Of a stretch of DNA of 64,000 nt, positions 15,863 through 24,904 are shown in pieces (the stretch's first letter is position 1; every line of letters begins with the position of its first letter). Below the pieces are notes generated by a model. That model searched no databases. It was not told where the DNA came from and saw nothing but the letters and a program-made list of their open reading frames with translations. Position numbers and translations under genes: made by a program. The DNA comes from Nocardia aurea (GTDB lineage: Bacteria > Actinomycetota > Actinomycetes > Mycobacteriales > Mycobacteriaceae): contig NZ_QCYJ01000115.1 in the NCBI RefSeq assembly GCF_003123685.1, positions 216,598 to 280,597 of the forward strand. The letters run 5' to 3'.

Positions 15863-17560
15863 ATGTCTCAACGGATTTTGCTGATGTCCAGTGCCCGCAA
15901 CGGGTTGACCGTCCGCGCGGAACTCGCGCTACGTGGTCACGGCCACCATGTGCGCACCGCCGTCGTCGCTGACGCGTCCGCGATGGATGACGCGGTCGCC
16001 GACGAGGACTTCGACGTGATCATCTGCCCGTTCTTGACCGCCGCGATCCCGGCGAGGATCTACGAGCACCACCGGGTGGTGATCATTCATCCCGGCCCGG
16101 TCGGTGACCGTGGGCCCAGCAGCCTGGATTGGGCGCTGACCGAGGGCCGGACCCGGTGGGGCGTGACCGCGATCGGTGCGGTCGCCGAGATGGACGCAGG
16201 GCCTGTGTGGGCGTGGCGCGCGGTCGAGGTGCAGTACCCGCAGCGAAAGTCCACGCTCTACAACACGGCCATCGCCGACGCCGCCATCGAATGCATCCTC
16301 GAGACAGCCACGCATGCCGAGGACCCCGCATTCGTTCCGGTCGACCAAGCCGACGCGCCGCGACCGGTACCCGACGCTCGGACTCGCGCGCCGGTACGCC
16401 AGCTCGATCGTCACGTGCCCTGGACCGCGCCCGCAGCCACGATCCTGGCCCGCATCCACGCCGCCGACGGCGCTCCCGGGTGGTGCGCCGAGTTCGCCGG
16501 TCACACCGTCCACCTCTACGACGCCCATCCCGGACGCAGCGGCGTACGCGCCGAACCCGGGACCATCATCGGCCGTCGACACCACGGCATCGAAATCGCC
16601 TGCGGGGCACAGGAAACGATCTGGGTGGGGCATCTTCGCGCACGCTCGCAGAACGCGACGACCTGCAAAGGACCAGCTGCCAGCGTCCTCGCGCGTCTCG
16701 GTGTCGACCTCGACAGTGTGCCCGTGCGTGAGGAATTCGACAGCCACGATATCGTGTACCGCCGCGACGGTGCGGTCGGCACGCTCACCGTGACCGCCTA
16801 CAACGGTGCCCTGACAACCGGGCAATGTGATCGCCTCGCCGCGGCAGTGCGTGCCGCGAGTGAGCAGGACACCGATGTGCTGGTGCTGCGTGGCGGCGTC
16901 GGGCATTTCTTCTTGACCGGAATCCATTTGGGCGCTATCGAACTCGCACCCGATCCCGCTCTGGAGGGGTGGGAGAACATCAAGGCGATCAACCGGGTCT
17001 GCCGGGCTCTGTGGGACAGTCCGCAGGTCACGATCGCGGCGATCACCGGCAATGCCGGCGCCGGGGGTGTGGCCCTGCCGCTGGCGGCCGACGTGGTCGT
17101 GGCGCGTCGTCGAGCGACACTGTCGCCGGCCTACCGGCCCATGGGGTTGACCGGTTCAGAGCTTCACACGGTCACCCTCCCGCACCGGGTCGGCCCACAG
17201 ACGGCCGAGACCCTGCTGGAACGCGGTGACGCGCTCGACACCACGACCGCCCGCGAGATCGGGCTGCTCGACGGCATCGGCCCCGACGACAACAGCGAGT
17301 TCGACTACTGGCTCGACAGGCTGTCGCGCCGATACACCGAACCACACGTGTACCGAGAAACTCTGCGCCGCAATGCCGGTCGTCGATCCGAGCTCACCCA
17401 ACCGCTCGACGCCTACGAGGCCGCCGAACTGGTGGACATGGCCGAAGACCTCTTCGCCGATCGACACGGATTCGGAAAACACCGACAGGAATTCCTCAAG
17501 GTGAGCGCCGCCCTGCCGACGCTGCCGCGTGCCCACGCGCTGGTAGGCCATCGGCCCTGA
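15863..17560 (+). CDS. HypX/HoxX-like formyltransferase / enoyl-CoA hydratase fusion
   Basis: 565 residues from ATG 15863, with GTGAGGAGAAAG upstream. The N-terminal half is a formyl-tetrahydrofolate-using domain with the HypX signature HPGPVGDRGPSSLDWAL (~75-92). The C-terminal half is a crotonase fold with an oxyanion-hole segment GNAGAGGVALPLAADVVV (~394). HypX in hydrogen-oxidising bacteria makes CO for the NiFe hydrogenase cofactor from formyl-THF. Here no hydrogenase genes are nearby and the gene sits between the VirB4-like and NlpC/P60 genes. In the C-terminal half AYRPMGLTGSE appears one residue shorter than the HypX pattern as I recall it (Y-x-x-M-G-x-x-x-G-S-E), so the reaction may differ. 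Confidence 0.82.
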   Translation: MSQRILLMSSARNGLTVRAELALRGHGHHVRTAVVADASAMDDAVADEDFDVIICPFLTAAIPARIYEHHRVVIIHPGPVGDRGPSSLDWALTEGRTRWGVTAIGAVAEMDAGPVWAWRAVEVQYPQRKSTLYNTAIADAAIECILETATHAEDPAFVPVDQADAPRPVPDARTRAPVRQLDRHVPWTAPAATILARIHAADGAPGWCAEFAGHTVHLYDAHPGRSGVRAEPGTIIGRRHHGIEIACGAQETIWVGHLRARSQNATTCKGPAASVLARLGVDLDSVPVREEFDSHDIVYRRDGAVGTLTVTAYNGALTTGQCDRLAAAVRAASEQDTDVLVLRGGVGHFFLTGIHLGAIELAPDPALEGWENIKAINRVCRALWDSPQVTIAAITGNAGAGGVALPLAADVVVARRRATLSPAYRPMGLTGSELHTVTLPHRVGPQTAETLLERGDALDTTTAREIGLLDGIGPDDNSEFDYWLDRLSRRYTEPHVYRETLRRNAGRRSELTQPLDAYEAAELVDMAEDLFADRHGFGKHRQEFLKVSAALPTLPRAHALVGHRP

Positions 17561-17632
17561 TCCGGCCCGCCCAGTCCCGCGCAACCCGAAATTCCCAGTC
17601 AGAAGCAGTTCCGGAAAGGAGGAGCACAGCAG

Positions 17633-18751
17633 ATGGATGCGACCTCGAAAACCATGACCGCCACCGCGATCTCACTGCCTGTCGCGCTTCTCCTGCTGTT
17701 GGTCGTGCTCGTCGGTGCCGAACCGGCGACTTCGTGCGCGACACCATTGGCAGCCGGGGCCGCGGTGGGTGGATCGACCGGGCAGACGATGGCGGGGATA
17801 TCGGAGTCGCAGTTGCGCCTGGCCCGTGACGGGGTCGCCATAGGCAAGCAACGCGGGATGGGCGAGTCGGTGATCATCGCCGAGCTGGCTGCCCAAGCGA
17901 CGGAGTCCTCGTTCCGGAATCTGGCGAACCCGTCGGTGCCGGAGTCGTTGACCTACAACAACGACGGTCTCGGCACCAACCACGATTCGGTGGGGCCGCA
18001 TCAGTTGCGGGCCAGTGTGTGGGGCTCGGTCGGCATCGCCACACTCATGAACCCGACGTATCAGATCAATTGGTTCTACGACCGCGCCCAACAACTGGGG
18101 TCGGCCGCCGAGGCGATGTCACCGGCGGAGTTGGCGCAGGAAATCGAACGCTCCGCACCCAACGCCTACGCCGGGCAACTCGGGCTGGCGCGCCGACTCT
18201 ACGACTTGTTCGCCGACATCGACGTGGGCTCGACCTCCCGCACACAGGCTGCGACGTCTGCGCAGGGATGCGGTTCGGGCTCGGGTGCGCCGTTGAGCGC
18301 GGCGTCGGCGAGTGAGTTCGGGCGTGCGGTGATCGAGTACGCGGCCCGCTGGATCGGCACCCCGTACGTGTGGGGCGGCGGGGACACCAGCGGTCCGACC
18401 TCGGGTGGCTTCGACTGCTCCGGACTCACCCTCTACGCGGTGTATCACGCCTCGGGCGGGCAGATCCGGCTCCCGCACTACACCCAAGCCCAGCAAGACC
18501 ACCCCACCGCCCAAGTGGTGCCGTTCGCGCAACGGGCACCGGGGGACCTGATCTTCTTCACCACTCCCGGCGATGCGGATTCCCATCACGTCGGGGTCTA
18601 CTACGGCCGCGACGAACAGGGCCGTGACCTGCTGCTGCACGCCCCGCAAACCGGCCAGACCGTCACCATCACGCCCCTGAGCGCGTGGGACGGCGAACGC
18701 ATGGATGTCCGCCGCTACGCCACCACCCCGCCGGGAGGTCCCCGTGCCTGA
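17633..18751 (+). CDS. NlpC/P60 cell-wall hydrolase of the secretion operon
   Basis: 372 residues; AAGGAGGAG precedes ATG 17633. A signal or anchor helix (~8-30) is followed by a lysozyme-like helical domain (~50-200; TESSFRNLANPSVPE, DSVGPHQLRASVWG). The C-terminal NlpC/P60 domain (~225-365) contains Cys in GGFDCSGL (~262), His in DSHHVGVYYG (~319) and a further polar residue in LLLHAP. Such two-domain proteins cut peptidoglycan to let the conjugation channel pass, like TcpG/CwlT-type enzymes. The catalytic Cys-His pair is intact. Confidence 0.87.
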   Translation: MDATSKTMTATAISLPVALLLLLVVLVGAEPATSCATPLAAGAAVGGSTGQTMAGISESQLRLARDGVAIGKQRGMGESVIIAELAAQATESSFRNLANPSVPESLTYNNDGLGTNHDSVGPHQLRASVWGSVGIATLMNPTYQINWFYDRAQQLGSAAEAMSPAELAQEIERSAPNAYAGQLGLARRLYDLFADIDVGSTSRTQAATSAQGCGSGSGAPLSAASASEFGRAVIEYAARWIGTPYVWGGGDTSGPTSGGFDCSGLTLYAVYHASGGQIRLPHYTQAQQDHPTAQVVPFAQRAPGDLIFFTTPGDADSHHVGVYYGRDEQGRDLLLHAPQTGQTVTITPLSAWDGERMDVRRYATTPPGGPRA

Positions 18752-18824
18752 TCGCGTCTCCTCGATCACTTCGTGCCGGCCTTGCGTGCACGCAGGACCG
18801 GTGAGAACGCCGCAGTGGTGGTTT

Positions 18825-19259
18825 TCAGTCCGGACTGCCGAACCTGAGCAAGTTGTTATCGATATCCATCAGCGCGAATTCCTCTATGCCCCACGGCTTG
18901 TCCTCGACGGGAGTCACTCGGGCCAGGCCCTCACCAGCGTCCCATCTGCGATGCAGTTCCGTGTCGGTGCACGGCGGATCCTGCGAATCGGTCGCCCATA
19001 CCCCGGCGGCGACGAACTCGGCGCGCACGTGGTCGACGTCGTCCACGGCGACGAATGCCGCACCAGCCGCCACCCACGGGTCGTGGTCGGGTGTGTGCGC
19101 GTAGTGCAGTTCTATCGCGTCTCGTTGCACGAACCCGTACTCGGTGCCGTAGGCCTCGGTCTCGAACCCCAGTCGGCTGTAGAACTCGAGCGTCGCGGCG
19201 ATATCGCGCGAGGGCAGGATCGGCACGGCAGGACCTTCGCGACGCCCGATTTTCGACAT
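18825..19259 (-). CDS. Bleomycin-resistance-type VOC protein
   Basis: 144 residues from ATG 19259. The chain follows the Ble fold: PILPSRDIAATLEFYSRLGF, YGFVQRDAIELHYAHTPDHD, VDDVDHVRAEFVAAGV and a C-terminal WGIEEFALMDIDNNLLRFG. Proteins of this family bind bleomycin-like glycopeptides or act as other vicinal-oxygen-chelate enzymes. It is the only reverse-strand gene inside the long secretion block, has its own orientation and sits between the wall hydrolase and the 19497 gene, so it is probably cargo. Whether it gives drug resistance cannot be told from sequence alone. Confidence 0.8.
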   Translation of the reverse strand: MSKIGRREGPAVPILPSRDIAATLEFYSRLGFETEAYGTEYGFVQRDAIELHYAHTPDHDPWVAAGAAFVAVDDVDHVRAEFVAAGVWATDSQDPPCTDTELHRRWDAGEGLARVTPVEDKPWGIEEFALMDIDNNLLRFGSPD

Positions 19260-19496
19260 GAGTCGATGGTAAACGGATCGACAGTTCAACCCGCCCCGGC
19301 CACACCCAGAGCGCAGTCCACGCCCTGCCGCGCCCACTCGAACGAGCCGGCTCTCACCTGCCAGCCGGAACCGAGGCGAATGCGCCGTGCCCGTGTCGCC
19401 ACCCGGACAGCGCACCAACCGGGGTGCGCCCCTGCCGACAATCCCATTGCCACACAGGCCTATTCACTCCGACGATCCAGCATCACGAGGTTGATC
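19260..19496. other. Intergenic region between VOC gene and 19497 gene
   Basis: About 240 bases that must contain divergent promoters for the VOC gene and the 19497 gene. I cannot identify boxes with confidence. Confidence 0.3.
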
Positions 19497-20159
19497 ATGA
19501 ACCACCACACTCTCACCGCTACCACATCCGGCCCGACGGCTCGCGGTGTGGTCGCTGCTCATGTGCGGCGGTTGCGTCGCTGTACTCGGGTGTCCGAGTT
19601 GGAGGATTTCGCGGTCGCGCACGGGTTGAACGCCCCGGCCGACTTCGCCCGATACGTGAGCGCGTTGCGGATGGTCGCCGGTGTGGATCTGGCCGCGGTG
19701 CGTGCGTTGGGCTTCGCTCAACGACAGGTCGATCCGGTCTTGGTCGCCCGCGCTCGCCGGGGGCCGCGTCTGATGTTGTGGTGTGCGGGCACGACCCGTC
19801 GGTTCACGGTGGCACGCCGGGGTGGGCAGGTGCTGTGGCGTGACCATCATCCTCCCGACCGTTTCGTGATCAATGCTGTACGGGCGGCGGAATCGGCGGC
19901 ACTGCAGGCGATCTGGTTGGCCGGTCAGGCTCTCGGGCGGTCGATGTGGGATGCGGGGGTTCTGCGTTTGACGATGGAGCGCTCCCATGGTCTGGCTCTT
20001 GTCGACCTGCATCACGCCGCCGTCGCGGCAAATCTGCTGCTCGAGTTGGTCACCGACCCGATCGACAACCCGGCCAGCCGCAAAACCGGCTCCCGGACCG
20101 TGCCGTGGGATCGCGGCGATTTCCTCACCCTCATCGGCTCCGACCGGGAGCTGCGGTGA
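19497..20159 (+). CDS. Unassigned protein of the mobile block
   Basis: 220 residues from ATG 19497, with ACGAGG upstream. It is predicted soluble and mainly helical: an Arg-rich N-terminus (AAHVRRLRRCTRVSELEDFA), a central region with WCAGTTRRFTVARRGGQVLW and a C-terminus rich in Ala/Leu helices. No recognisable motif. The stop overlaps the GTG of the lipoprotein gene at 20156, so both are translated together. Confidence 0.5.
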   Translation: MNHHTLTATTSGPTARGVVAAHVRRLRRCTRVSELEDFAVAHGLNAPADFARYVSALRMVAGVDLAAVRALGFAQRQVDPVLVARARRGPRLMLWCAGTTRRFTVARRGGQVLWRDHHPPDRFVINAVRAAESAALQAIWLAGQALGRSMWDAGVLRLTMERSHGLALVDLHHAAVAANLLLELVTDPIDNPASRKTGSRTVPWDRGDFLTLIGSDRELR

Positions 20160-20689
20160 ACAGGACAATGTCGTTCCCGGCCATCGCGCTCACCGTTATC
20201 TGCCTGACCGGATGCGCCGCGCAGACCACATCGACAGTGAGCCAACAGCACTGCCGTGAAACAGGTTTCGCCGCACCGTTCAATGCAGTCGATCCCTGTG
20301 ATGGTGAAGCGGTGCTCACCGCCGGGCTCGCGGCGGTATTCGGCTATCGCCCTGTCGAGCAGGCCGATCAACGCGACACCGCCGCCGCAGCACGGCCCCT
20401 GCTCACCCCCAGGCTGGCCGAACTGGCCGAGACCTCGGCAGCGACGTGGGGACCGGTCACCGCCACTGTCTGGCAGCGCTGGCGCGAGGAGCGAACACCG
20501 GTCCACACCAATGTGCGGGTCAGCCAGGACGATCACCCGCCCGATACAGCCACCACACTCGCTCGGGTCGCGGTGGTCGAACTCGACGCCACCGGCGCCG
20601 CACCGACGGTGTTCCCGGTGTACGCCACGGTTAGCCGCACCGGCCCCGCCACAGGCTGGTTGCTGTCGGGATTGCGGGTGCTTTCATGA
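20156..20689 (+). CDS. Small lipoprotein
   Basis: 177 residues from GTG 20156 (GTGA overlap; ATG 20168 is an alternative). A short hydrophobic segment ends in L-T-G-C-A, a lipobox at ~20. The rest is a small extracytoplasmic alpha/beta domain with VRVSQDDHPPDTATT and a C-terminal strand pattern (VFPVYATVSRTGPATGWLLS) similar to NTF2-like secretion accessory proteins. Its gene overlaps both neighbours. Confidence 0.55.
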   Translation: MNRTMSFPAIALTVICLTGCAAQTTSTVSQQHCRETGFAAPFNAVDPCDGEAVLTAGLAAVFGYRPVEQADQRDTAAAARPLLTPRLAELAETSAATWGPVTATVWQRWREERTPVHTNVRVSQDDHPPDTATTLARVAVVELDATGAAPTVFPVYATVSRTGPATGWLLSGLRVLS

Positions 20690-21762
20690 GCGGGGATCCG
20701 GTCGAGGAGAGCGGCCAGGCGCTGCGCCAGGGTGCGGTGCAGGCGTTCCAGATGGCGCATACGACCGCGGCGTTGATGCGTGGGCGTGGTGGTGAGAGTC
20801 GCTCGAAGTCCGAACACGATCAGCGCGTCGAGCTCGCCGCCGCGCGGGAGCAGCGTTCGATCGTCGAGCACAACGTGCGCGTCGGGACCGCGATCGGCAA
20901 AGCGGGCGACGACCACACGATAGCGAAGGCGCGTGTGGAGGAGATCCGTGCCCGCATCGACCACAGCCAGCAGGCCCACGAGCTGGGCCAGGACGAGACG
21001 AAGGCTCGGATGTCGCGTGCCGAATCCGATCTGCGGCGTCGCAACCGGATGGGGCGTCAGGAGTATCGGCACAACGAGATCCTGCACGCGGCCAAGGTCG
21101 ACGCCTATGCCGGTCGTGAGACCCGCGCGGGCGAGGTCCATGCCCTCGAGGTCGAGTACAAGCAACTGCTGATCGATATCCGCCGCCGCGCCGCCGGTTT
21201 CAGCGACACCCTGACCAGTTCGGGTTCGGTCGGTGACGCCGCGGCCTCGACCGCGGCGTTCGCCGCCGCGAACGCCAGCGAGGGCTTGTCCGACGAGCAC
21301 GCCGCCGACGCCGCCGCCTACGAGCGACGCTTCCACACCGACACCGGCCGCGACTACCGAGACATCGTCGACGCGACCCTCGAGGATCCCGACCCGGGCA
21401 CCAACTCCACGACCCCGACCCCTGGTGCGGAGCTCGACCTGGCGGTGATCGACGTCGAGATCATCGACCTCAGCGGTGAGGAGGTCGTCGGTTCGGGGGC
21501 CGAGGAAGTCGAGCCCGAATACCGGGTGTCGTTGGACGCGGTGCGGGAGTTGACCGAGGAACTGACCCTCGACACCTACCTCACCCATGAATTCAGTGGT
21601 TCGGTAGCGGATCCGGGCTCGGATCCGGATGCGGTCGATGTTCTCGCCGAAGCGGTGGCCGCGGCTGTGGTTCCCGGTGAGAACCCGATGGCGGTCGATC
21701 TGGCCGACGAGGTCGCCGTCGACACGGTCGATGTGGCGGCGGATGCGGGGTTGGACCTGTGA
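20686..21762 (+). CDS. Coiled-coil, highly charged protein of the mobile block
   Basis: 358 residues (ATGA overlap). Residues ~40-170 are a long charged helical region with heptad-like spacing (EHDQRVELAAAREQRSIVEH, VEEIRARIDHSQQAHELGQD, EYRHNEILHAAKVDAY). The C-terminal 150 residues are acidic and disordered (Asp/Glu/Ala/Val repeats). No enzyme motif. It may be a scaffold or DNA-binding accessory of transfer, but no family is recognised. Confidence 0.5.
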   Translation: MSGDPVEESGQALRQGAVQAFQMAHTTAALMRGRGGESRSKSEHDQRVELAAAREQRSIVEHNVRVGTAIGKAGDDHTIAKARVEEIRARIDHSQQAHELGQDETKARMSRAESDLRRRNRMGRQEYRHNEILHAAKVDAYAGRETRAGEVHALEVEYKQLLIDIRRRAAGFSDTLTSSGSVGDAAASTAAFAAANASEGLSDEHAADAAAYERRFHTDTGRDYRDIVDATLEDPDPGTNSTTPTPGAELDLAVIDVEIIDLSGEEVVGSGAEEVEPEYRVSLDAVRELTEELTLDTYLTHEFSGSVADPGSDPDAVDVLAEAVAAAVVPGENPMAVDLADEVAVDTVDVAADAGLDL

Positions 21763-21808
21763 CCGGCCACGGTGAGCGGTCGCGCCTGCACGTGTGTGGG
21801 GGTCGGTG

Positions 21809-22711
21809 ATGCATAGCCCGAGTCGTTTGCAGGCGCATCTGCTGCGGGGGATCCAGAACCTGGCGTTGGACCATCAGCAGCGCCGCATTGAATTCTCCGT
21901 ATCCGGGCAGCCGGCGGAAGTGTTGGCGCAGTTACAGATCGGGGAGCGCTCCCTGATCTTGTTGGAGCAGGTCGCGGCGGGTGTCGGTGTTCCTCAGGCG
22001 TGGATCGCCTACAGCCGGGCAGCAGGAGAACGCGGTGATCGGTGGCGTCCCGGGCAGCAGTTACTCGGCTCGGGATTCGTCGACCGCGACCGCCTGCTGG
22101 CCGGACTCGGTCGGGAGGTACGCGAACTGCAGCACATGGCCGGGGTGGGGGCAGTGTTCACCCGCCAGGGCGGCCTGGACTCCGACGTCGTCGCCCGCTT
22201 CCGTCGGGTGATGGGCATGACCTGGCAGCGGTTGGGTGCCATCTCCCACGCCCTGGGCCTCACACGCGAGGAACAACATCAGGTGTGGGCGCGCGGTGAC
22301 CGGCACTGGTCCACCGCGGTCGCCGACCAGGTCCGCGCGGCGGACGCTCGGTCGGTCGCGCAGAGCTGGAACCGCATCGTGGCCACCGATTTCAGTGCGT
22401 TGACCGTTCCGGTGATCGTGCTGCAAGCCGCCGGGATCACCGCCGAAGACCTGGCCGCGGCGATGCCGACCTCCCCCGACGACATGGTCACCCACGTCGC
22501 CGACGCTCTGACCGCCGCCGAACACCACGCCGATACCGCACCCGCGGTGACCGACCCCTCCCGCACCCCCGACGCCACCGCGATCAGCGCCGCCGTCGAA
22601 GGCGCAGGCACCGACAACCCAGCACTCGACGTGTCCGCGAGCACTGACGGTCTCGGCGATGCCGATACAGCGATACCCGACTTCGACGTCGATGCGGGGA
22701 CAGCGCTGTGA
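21809..22711 (+). CDS. Member 1 of a local paralogous family (unassigned)
   Basis: 300 residues from ATG 21809, chosen for GGGGGTCGGTG upstream. The N-terminal helical block has LQAHLLRGIQNLALDHQQRR and, near residue 65, EQVAAGVGVPQAWIAY followed by GERGDRW. These two blocks recur in the genes at 22783, 23733, 28767 and 29660, and in part at 24905. A second helical segment (LGREVRELQHMAGVGAVF) matches WTLEHMAAVS and DLWHLDRMAAL of its neighbours. The C-terminal third is acidic and variable. Soluble, no known domain. Confidence 0.55.
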   Translation: MHSPSRLQAHLLRGIQNLALDHQQRRIEFSVSGQPAEVLAQLQIGERSLILLEQVAAGVGVPQAWIAYSRAAGERGDRWRPGQQLLGSGFVDRDRLLAGLGREVRELQHMAGVGAVFTRQGGLDSDVVARFRRVMGMTWQRLGAISHALGLTREEQHQVWARGDRHWSTAVADQVRAADARSVAQSWNRIVATDFSALTVPVIVLQAAGITAEDLAAAMPTSPDDMVTHVADALTAAEHHADTAPAVTDPSRTPDATAISAAVEGAGTDNPALDVSASTDGLGDADTAIPDFDVDAGTAL

Positions 22712-22782
22712 CCGCGGTGCTGGCGCGGCTCGCCAGCGGGATCCACAGTCCGACAACGCTTCACAGCAAAGGAAGACATGTC

Positions 22783-23718
22783 ATGATTTACCCGAATCAG
22801 GGTGGTGAGCTATCGGGGTGGAGAGCGGGGTTGCTCGCCCGCATCCAGGACCGGACCGCCGACCACGCCCGCGTGCTTCGTCAAGGCTTCCCCGAATACA
22901 AGACCGAGTACGGGCGCGGTGACGTGGCCTTACAACGGTGGCGCTCGAACCTACGCGACCTCGCAGCCGACCGTGACGAGTTGGCCGTCCGCGCTGCCGC
23001 CTCCGGTGTCCCGGAAGCCGCGATCACCGCGGCGGTGGAGGCCGGGAGGCGGGGTAGGCGGTGGGAGCACAACAGGGCGAATCCGCCGACGACCCGTCAT
23101 GGTGAGGACCCGATCCGGGGGCAGATGATCGCGGCGATGGCCGAGGACATGTGGACCCTCGAACACATGGCCGCGGTCTCGGTCGCCACCGAGTTCCGGT
23201 TCCTCGGCGATGTCATGGACGCCGAGGGACCCCGCCAGTATCTGGTCGGGATGGGCTCGCTGTGGCATCGAGTCGACGCACAGGCCATGCTCGCCGACCT
23301 CACCCCGGGCGAACGCGCGGATCTATGGGGCCGCGACGAACAAGGCTGGCGACGACTGGTCGCGACCGTGGCCGGATACGACGACGCCCAATTGCTCGAG
23401 CAGTTTCGGGCGTACTCGTGGTCCGGGATCGAATGGGACGTCACGCGCACCACCGAGAACCTCAACGCCGACCTCAGCGACCTCGCCCCACCCGAAACCC
23501 GCCCACCCACACCAGAAGAACTACTCGACCGCGCCGCGTACTTCGTCCACGGAACCCTCGACCCCGACATCCTCGACGACCACGGTCGCAGTATCGATCG
23601 CGCCGTCGACGCCGCCGCAGCCGACACGACCACCACCCGAACGTGGGGGAGTGAGCCGGTCGGTGAGGTGATCGAGCGGCCACCCGAACCTGACCCCGCG
23701 ACCGGGCTCGACTGGTGA
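22783..23718 (+). CDS. Member 2 of the local paralogous family (unassigned)
   Basis: 311 residues from ATG 22783, with AAAGGAAGA upstream. Blocks in order: GLLARIQDRTADHARVLRQG, WRSNLRDLAADRDELAVRAA, ASGVPEAAITAAVEAG, DMWTLEHMAAVSV and LTPGERADLWGRDEQGWRRL. The last block equals EEHQVWARGDRHW of member 1 and EAALLWGDSAEPYRRE of member 3. Acidic tail. No transmembrane helix. Confidence 0.55.
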   Translation: MIYPNQGGELSGWRAGLLARIQDRTADHARVLRQGFPEYKTEYGRGDVALQRWRSNLRDLAADRDELAVRAAASGVPEAAITAAVEAGRRGRRWEHNRANPPTTRHGEDPIRGQMIAAMAEDMWTLEHMAAVSVATEFRFLGDVMDAEGPRQYLVGMGSLWHRVDAQAMLADLTPGERADLWGRDEQGWRRLVATVAGYDDAQLLEQFRAYSWSGIEWDVTRTTENLNADLSDLAPPETRPPTPEELLDRAAYFVHGTLDPDILDDHGRSIDRAVDAAAADTTTTRTWGSEPVGEVIERPPEPDPATGLDW

Positions 23719-23732
23719 AGGGGGCGTGAACG

Positions 23733-24731
23733 ATGACGACTTCGGAGCCTTCACCGCCGATTCGGCAGACGGTGGTGCAGTGGCAAGCGCACCTGCTGTC
23801 CCAGATTCGGTTGCTGGCCGAGGAACACGCCCGGATCCTGGACGCGGGCTGGGACGGGTTCGAGGCTCTCGATCCGGACGGCGGCGCGGAATCGGCGTGG
23901 CGGCACCATCTGGACGCTTTGGCCGGGGAACGTGAACAGATCGAACAGACCGCGCTGAGCGCGGGACTGCCCCAAGCGTGGATCACCGACGCCGCCGCCC
24001 TCGGCGAACACCACACCCAACCCCGCTTCGACGCCTTCACCCGCGCCGAATCGATGCCCTGGCGTGATGAAGCCGCCCAGGGATTCTTCGTCGACATGCT
24101 CGGGCTGGACCTGTGGCATCTGGACCGCATGGCCGCCCTGGTCGCCGAACGCGCCGACCGGATCGCCACCGGACGCTGGAGCTACGGCACCGACCCGATA
24201 GGGGAGAAGCAATTCGCGGCCAACATGGCACTGCGCCACCAACGTGTCGTCGCCTTGGCGCACGCCGCCGCGATCACCGAAACCGAAGCCGCACTCCTGT
24301 GGGGAGATTCAGCCGAACCCTACCGGCGTGAACACGCGGTGTGGCTGGAGAACAGAGACGAACTCGGGGTGGTCGCGGCATGGAATTCCTACACCACACC
24401 CAGCACCGAACTGAAGGTGCCGCCGTATGTTCCCCTCGACCCCGCTACCGGCACCCCCATCGCTGGCGCCCATACGCTGCCACCGACACCCCAGCAGATG
24501 ATCGCCGCAGCGCAGGCATCGCTGCGCGCCGAATTCATCGACGCCGCCGTCACCAGCAACAGTGCCGAGCAGGTCGTCGATACCGTCGACGCCGCATCCG
24601 CGATCAGCGCCGCCGTCGACGACGCGCTCAGGCACGACTCCACCGCCGACTGGACCGCTGACCCCCATATCGGCAGCGACCCCGAACCAGAGGTCGGCGG
24701 GTATCACCCCGACCTCGGCACAGACCCATGA
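23733..24731 (+). CDS. Member 3 of the local paralogous family (unassigned)
   Basis: 332 residues. It shows the family blocks most clearly: HLLSQIRLLAEEHARILDAG, WRHHLDALAGEREQIEQTAL, SAGLPQAWITDAAALGE, GLDLWHLDRMAALVAERAD and EAALLWGDSAEPYRREHAVW. This is useful as the query for defining the family. The tail is acidic (DSTADWTADPHIGSDPEPEV). It is separated from member 2 by 14 bases. Confidence 0.55.
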   Translation: MTTSEPSPPIRQTVVQWQAHLLSQIRLLAEEHARILDAGWDGFEALDPDGGAESAWRHHLDALAGEREQIEQTALSAGLPQAWITDAAALGEHHTQPRFDAFTRAESMPWRDEAAQGFFVDMLGLDLWHLDRMAALVAERADRIATGRWSYGTDPIGEKQFAANMALRHQRVVALAHAAAITETEAALLWGDSAEPYRREHAVWLENRDELGVVAAWNSYTTPSTELKVPPYVPLDPATGTPIAGAHTLPPTPQQMIAAAQASLRAEFIDAAVTSNSAEQVVDTVDAASAISAAVDDALRHDSTADWTADPHIGSDPEPEVGGYHPDLGTDP

Positions 24732-24904
24732 CGGGTAAGGCGCACGACATGAATGTCCATTAAGAGCAATGCTTTTCGTCGATGTTTCGGTCACGGGTAC
24801 TGGCCGGGCATCGAACCTGTATCGCCGGGGACGCTTCGACATCTCTTCAGTTAGTTCGGAGGCACCCCCATGCCCACCACAACATCCCATCGAGGTCGAC
24901 CGTC

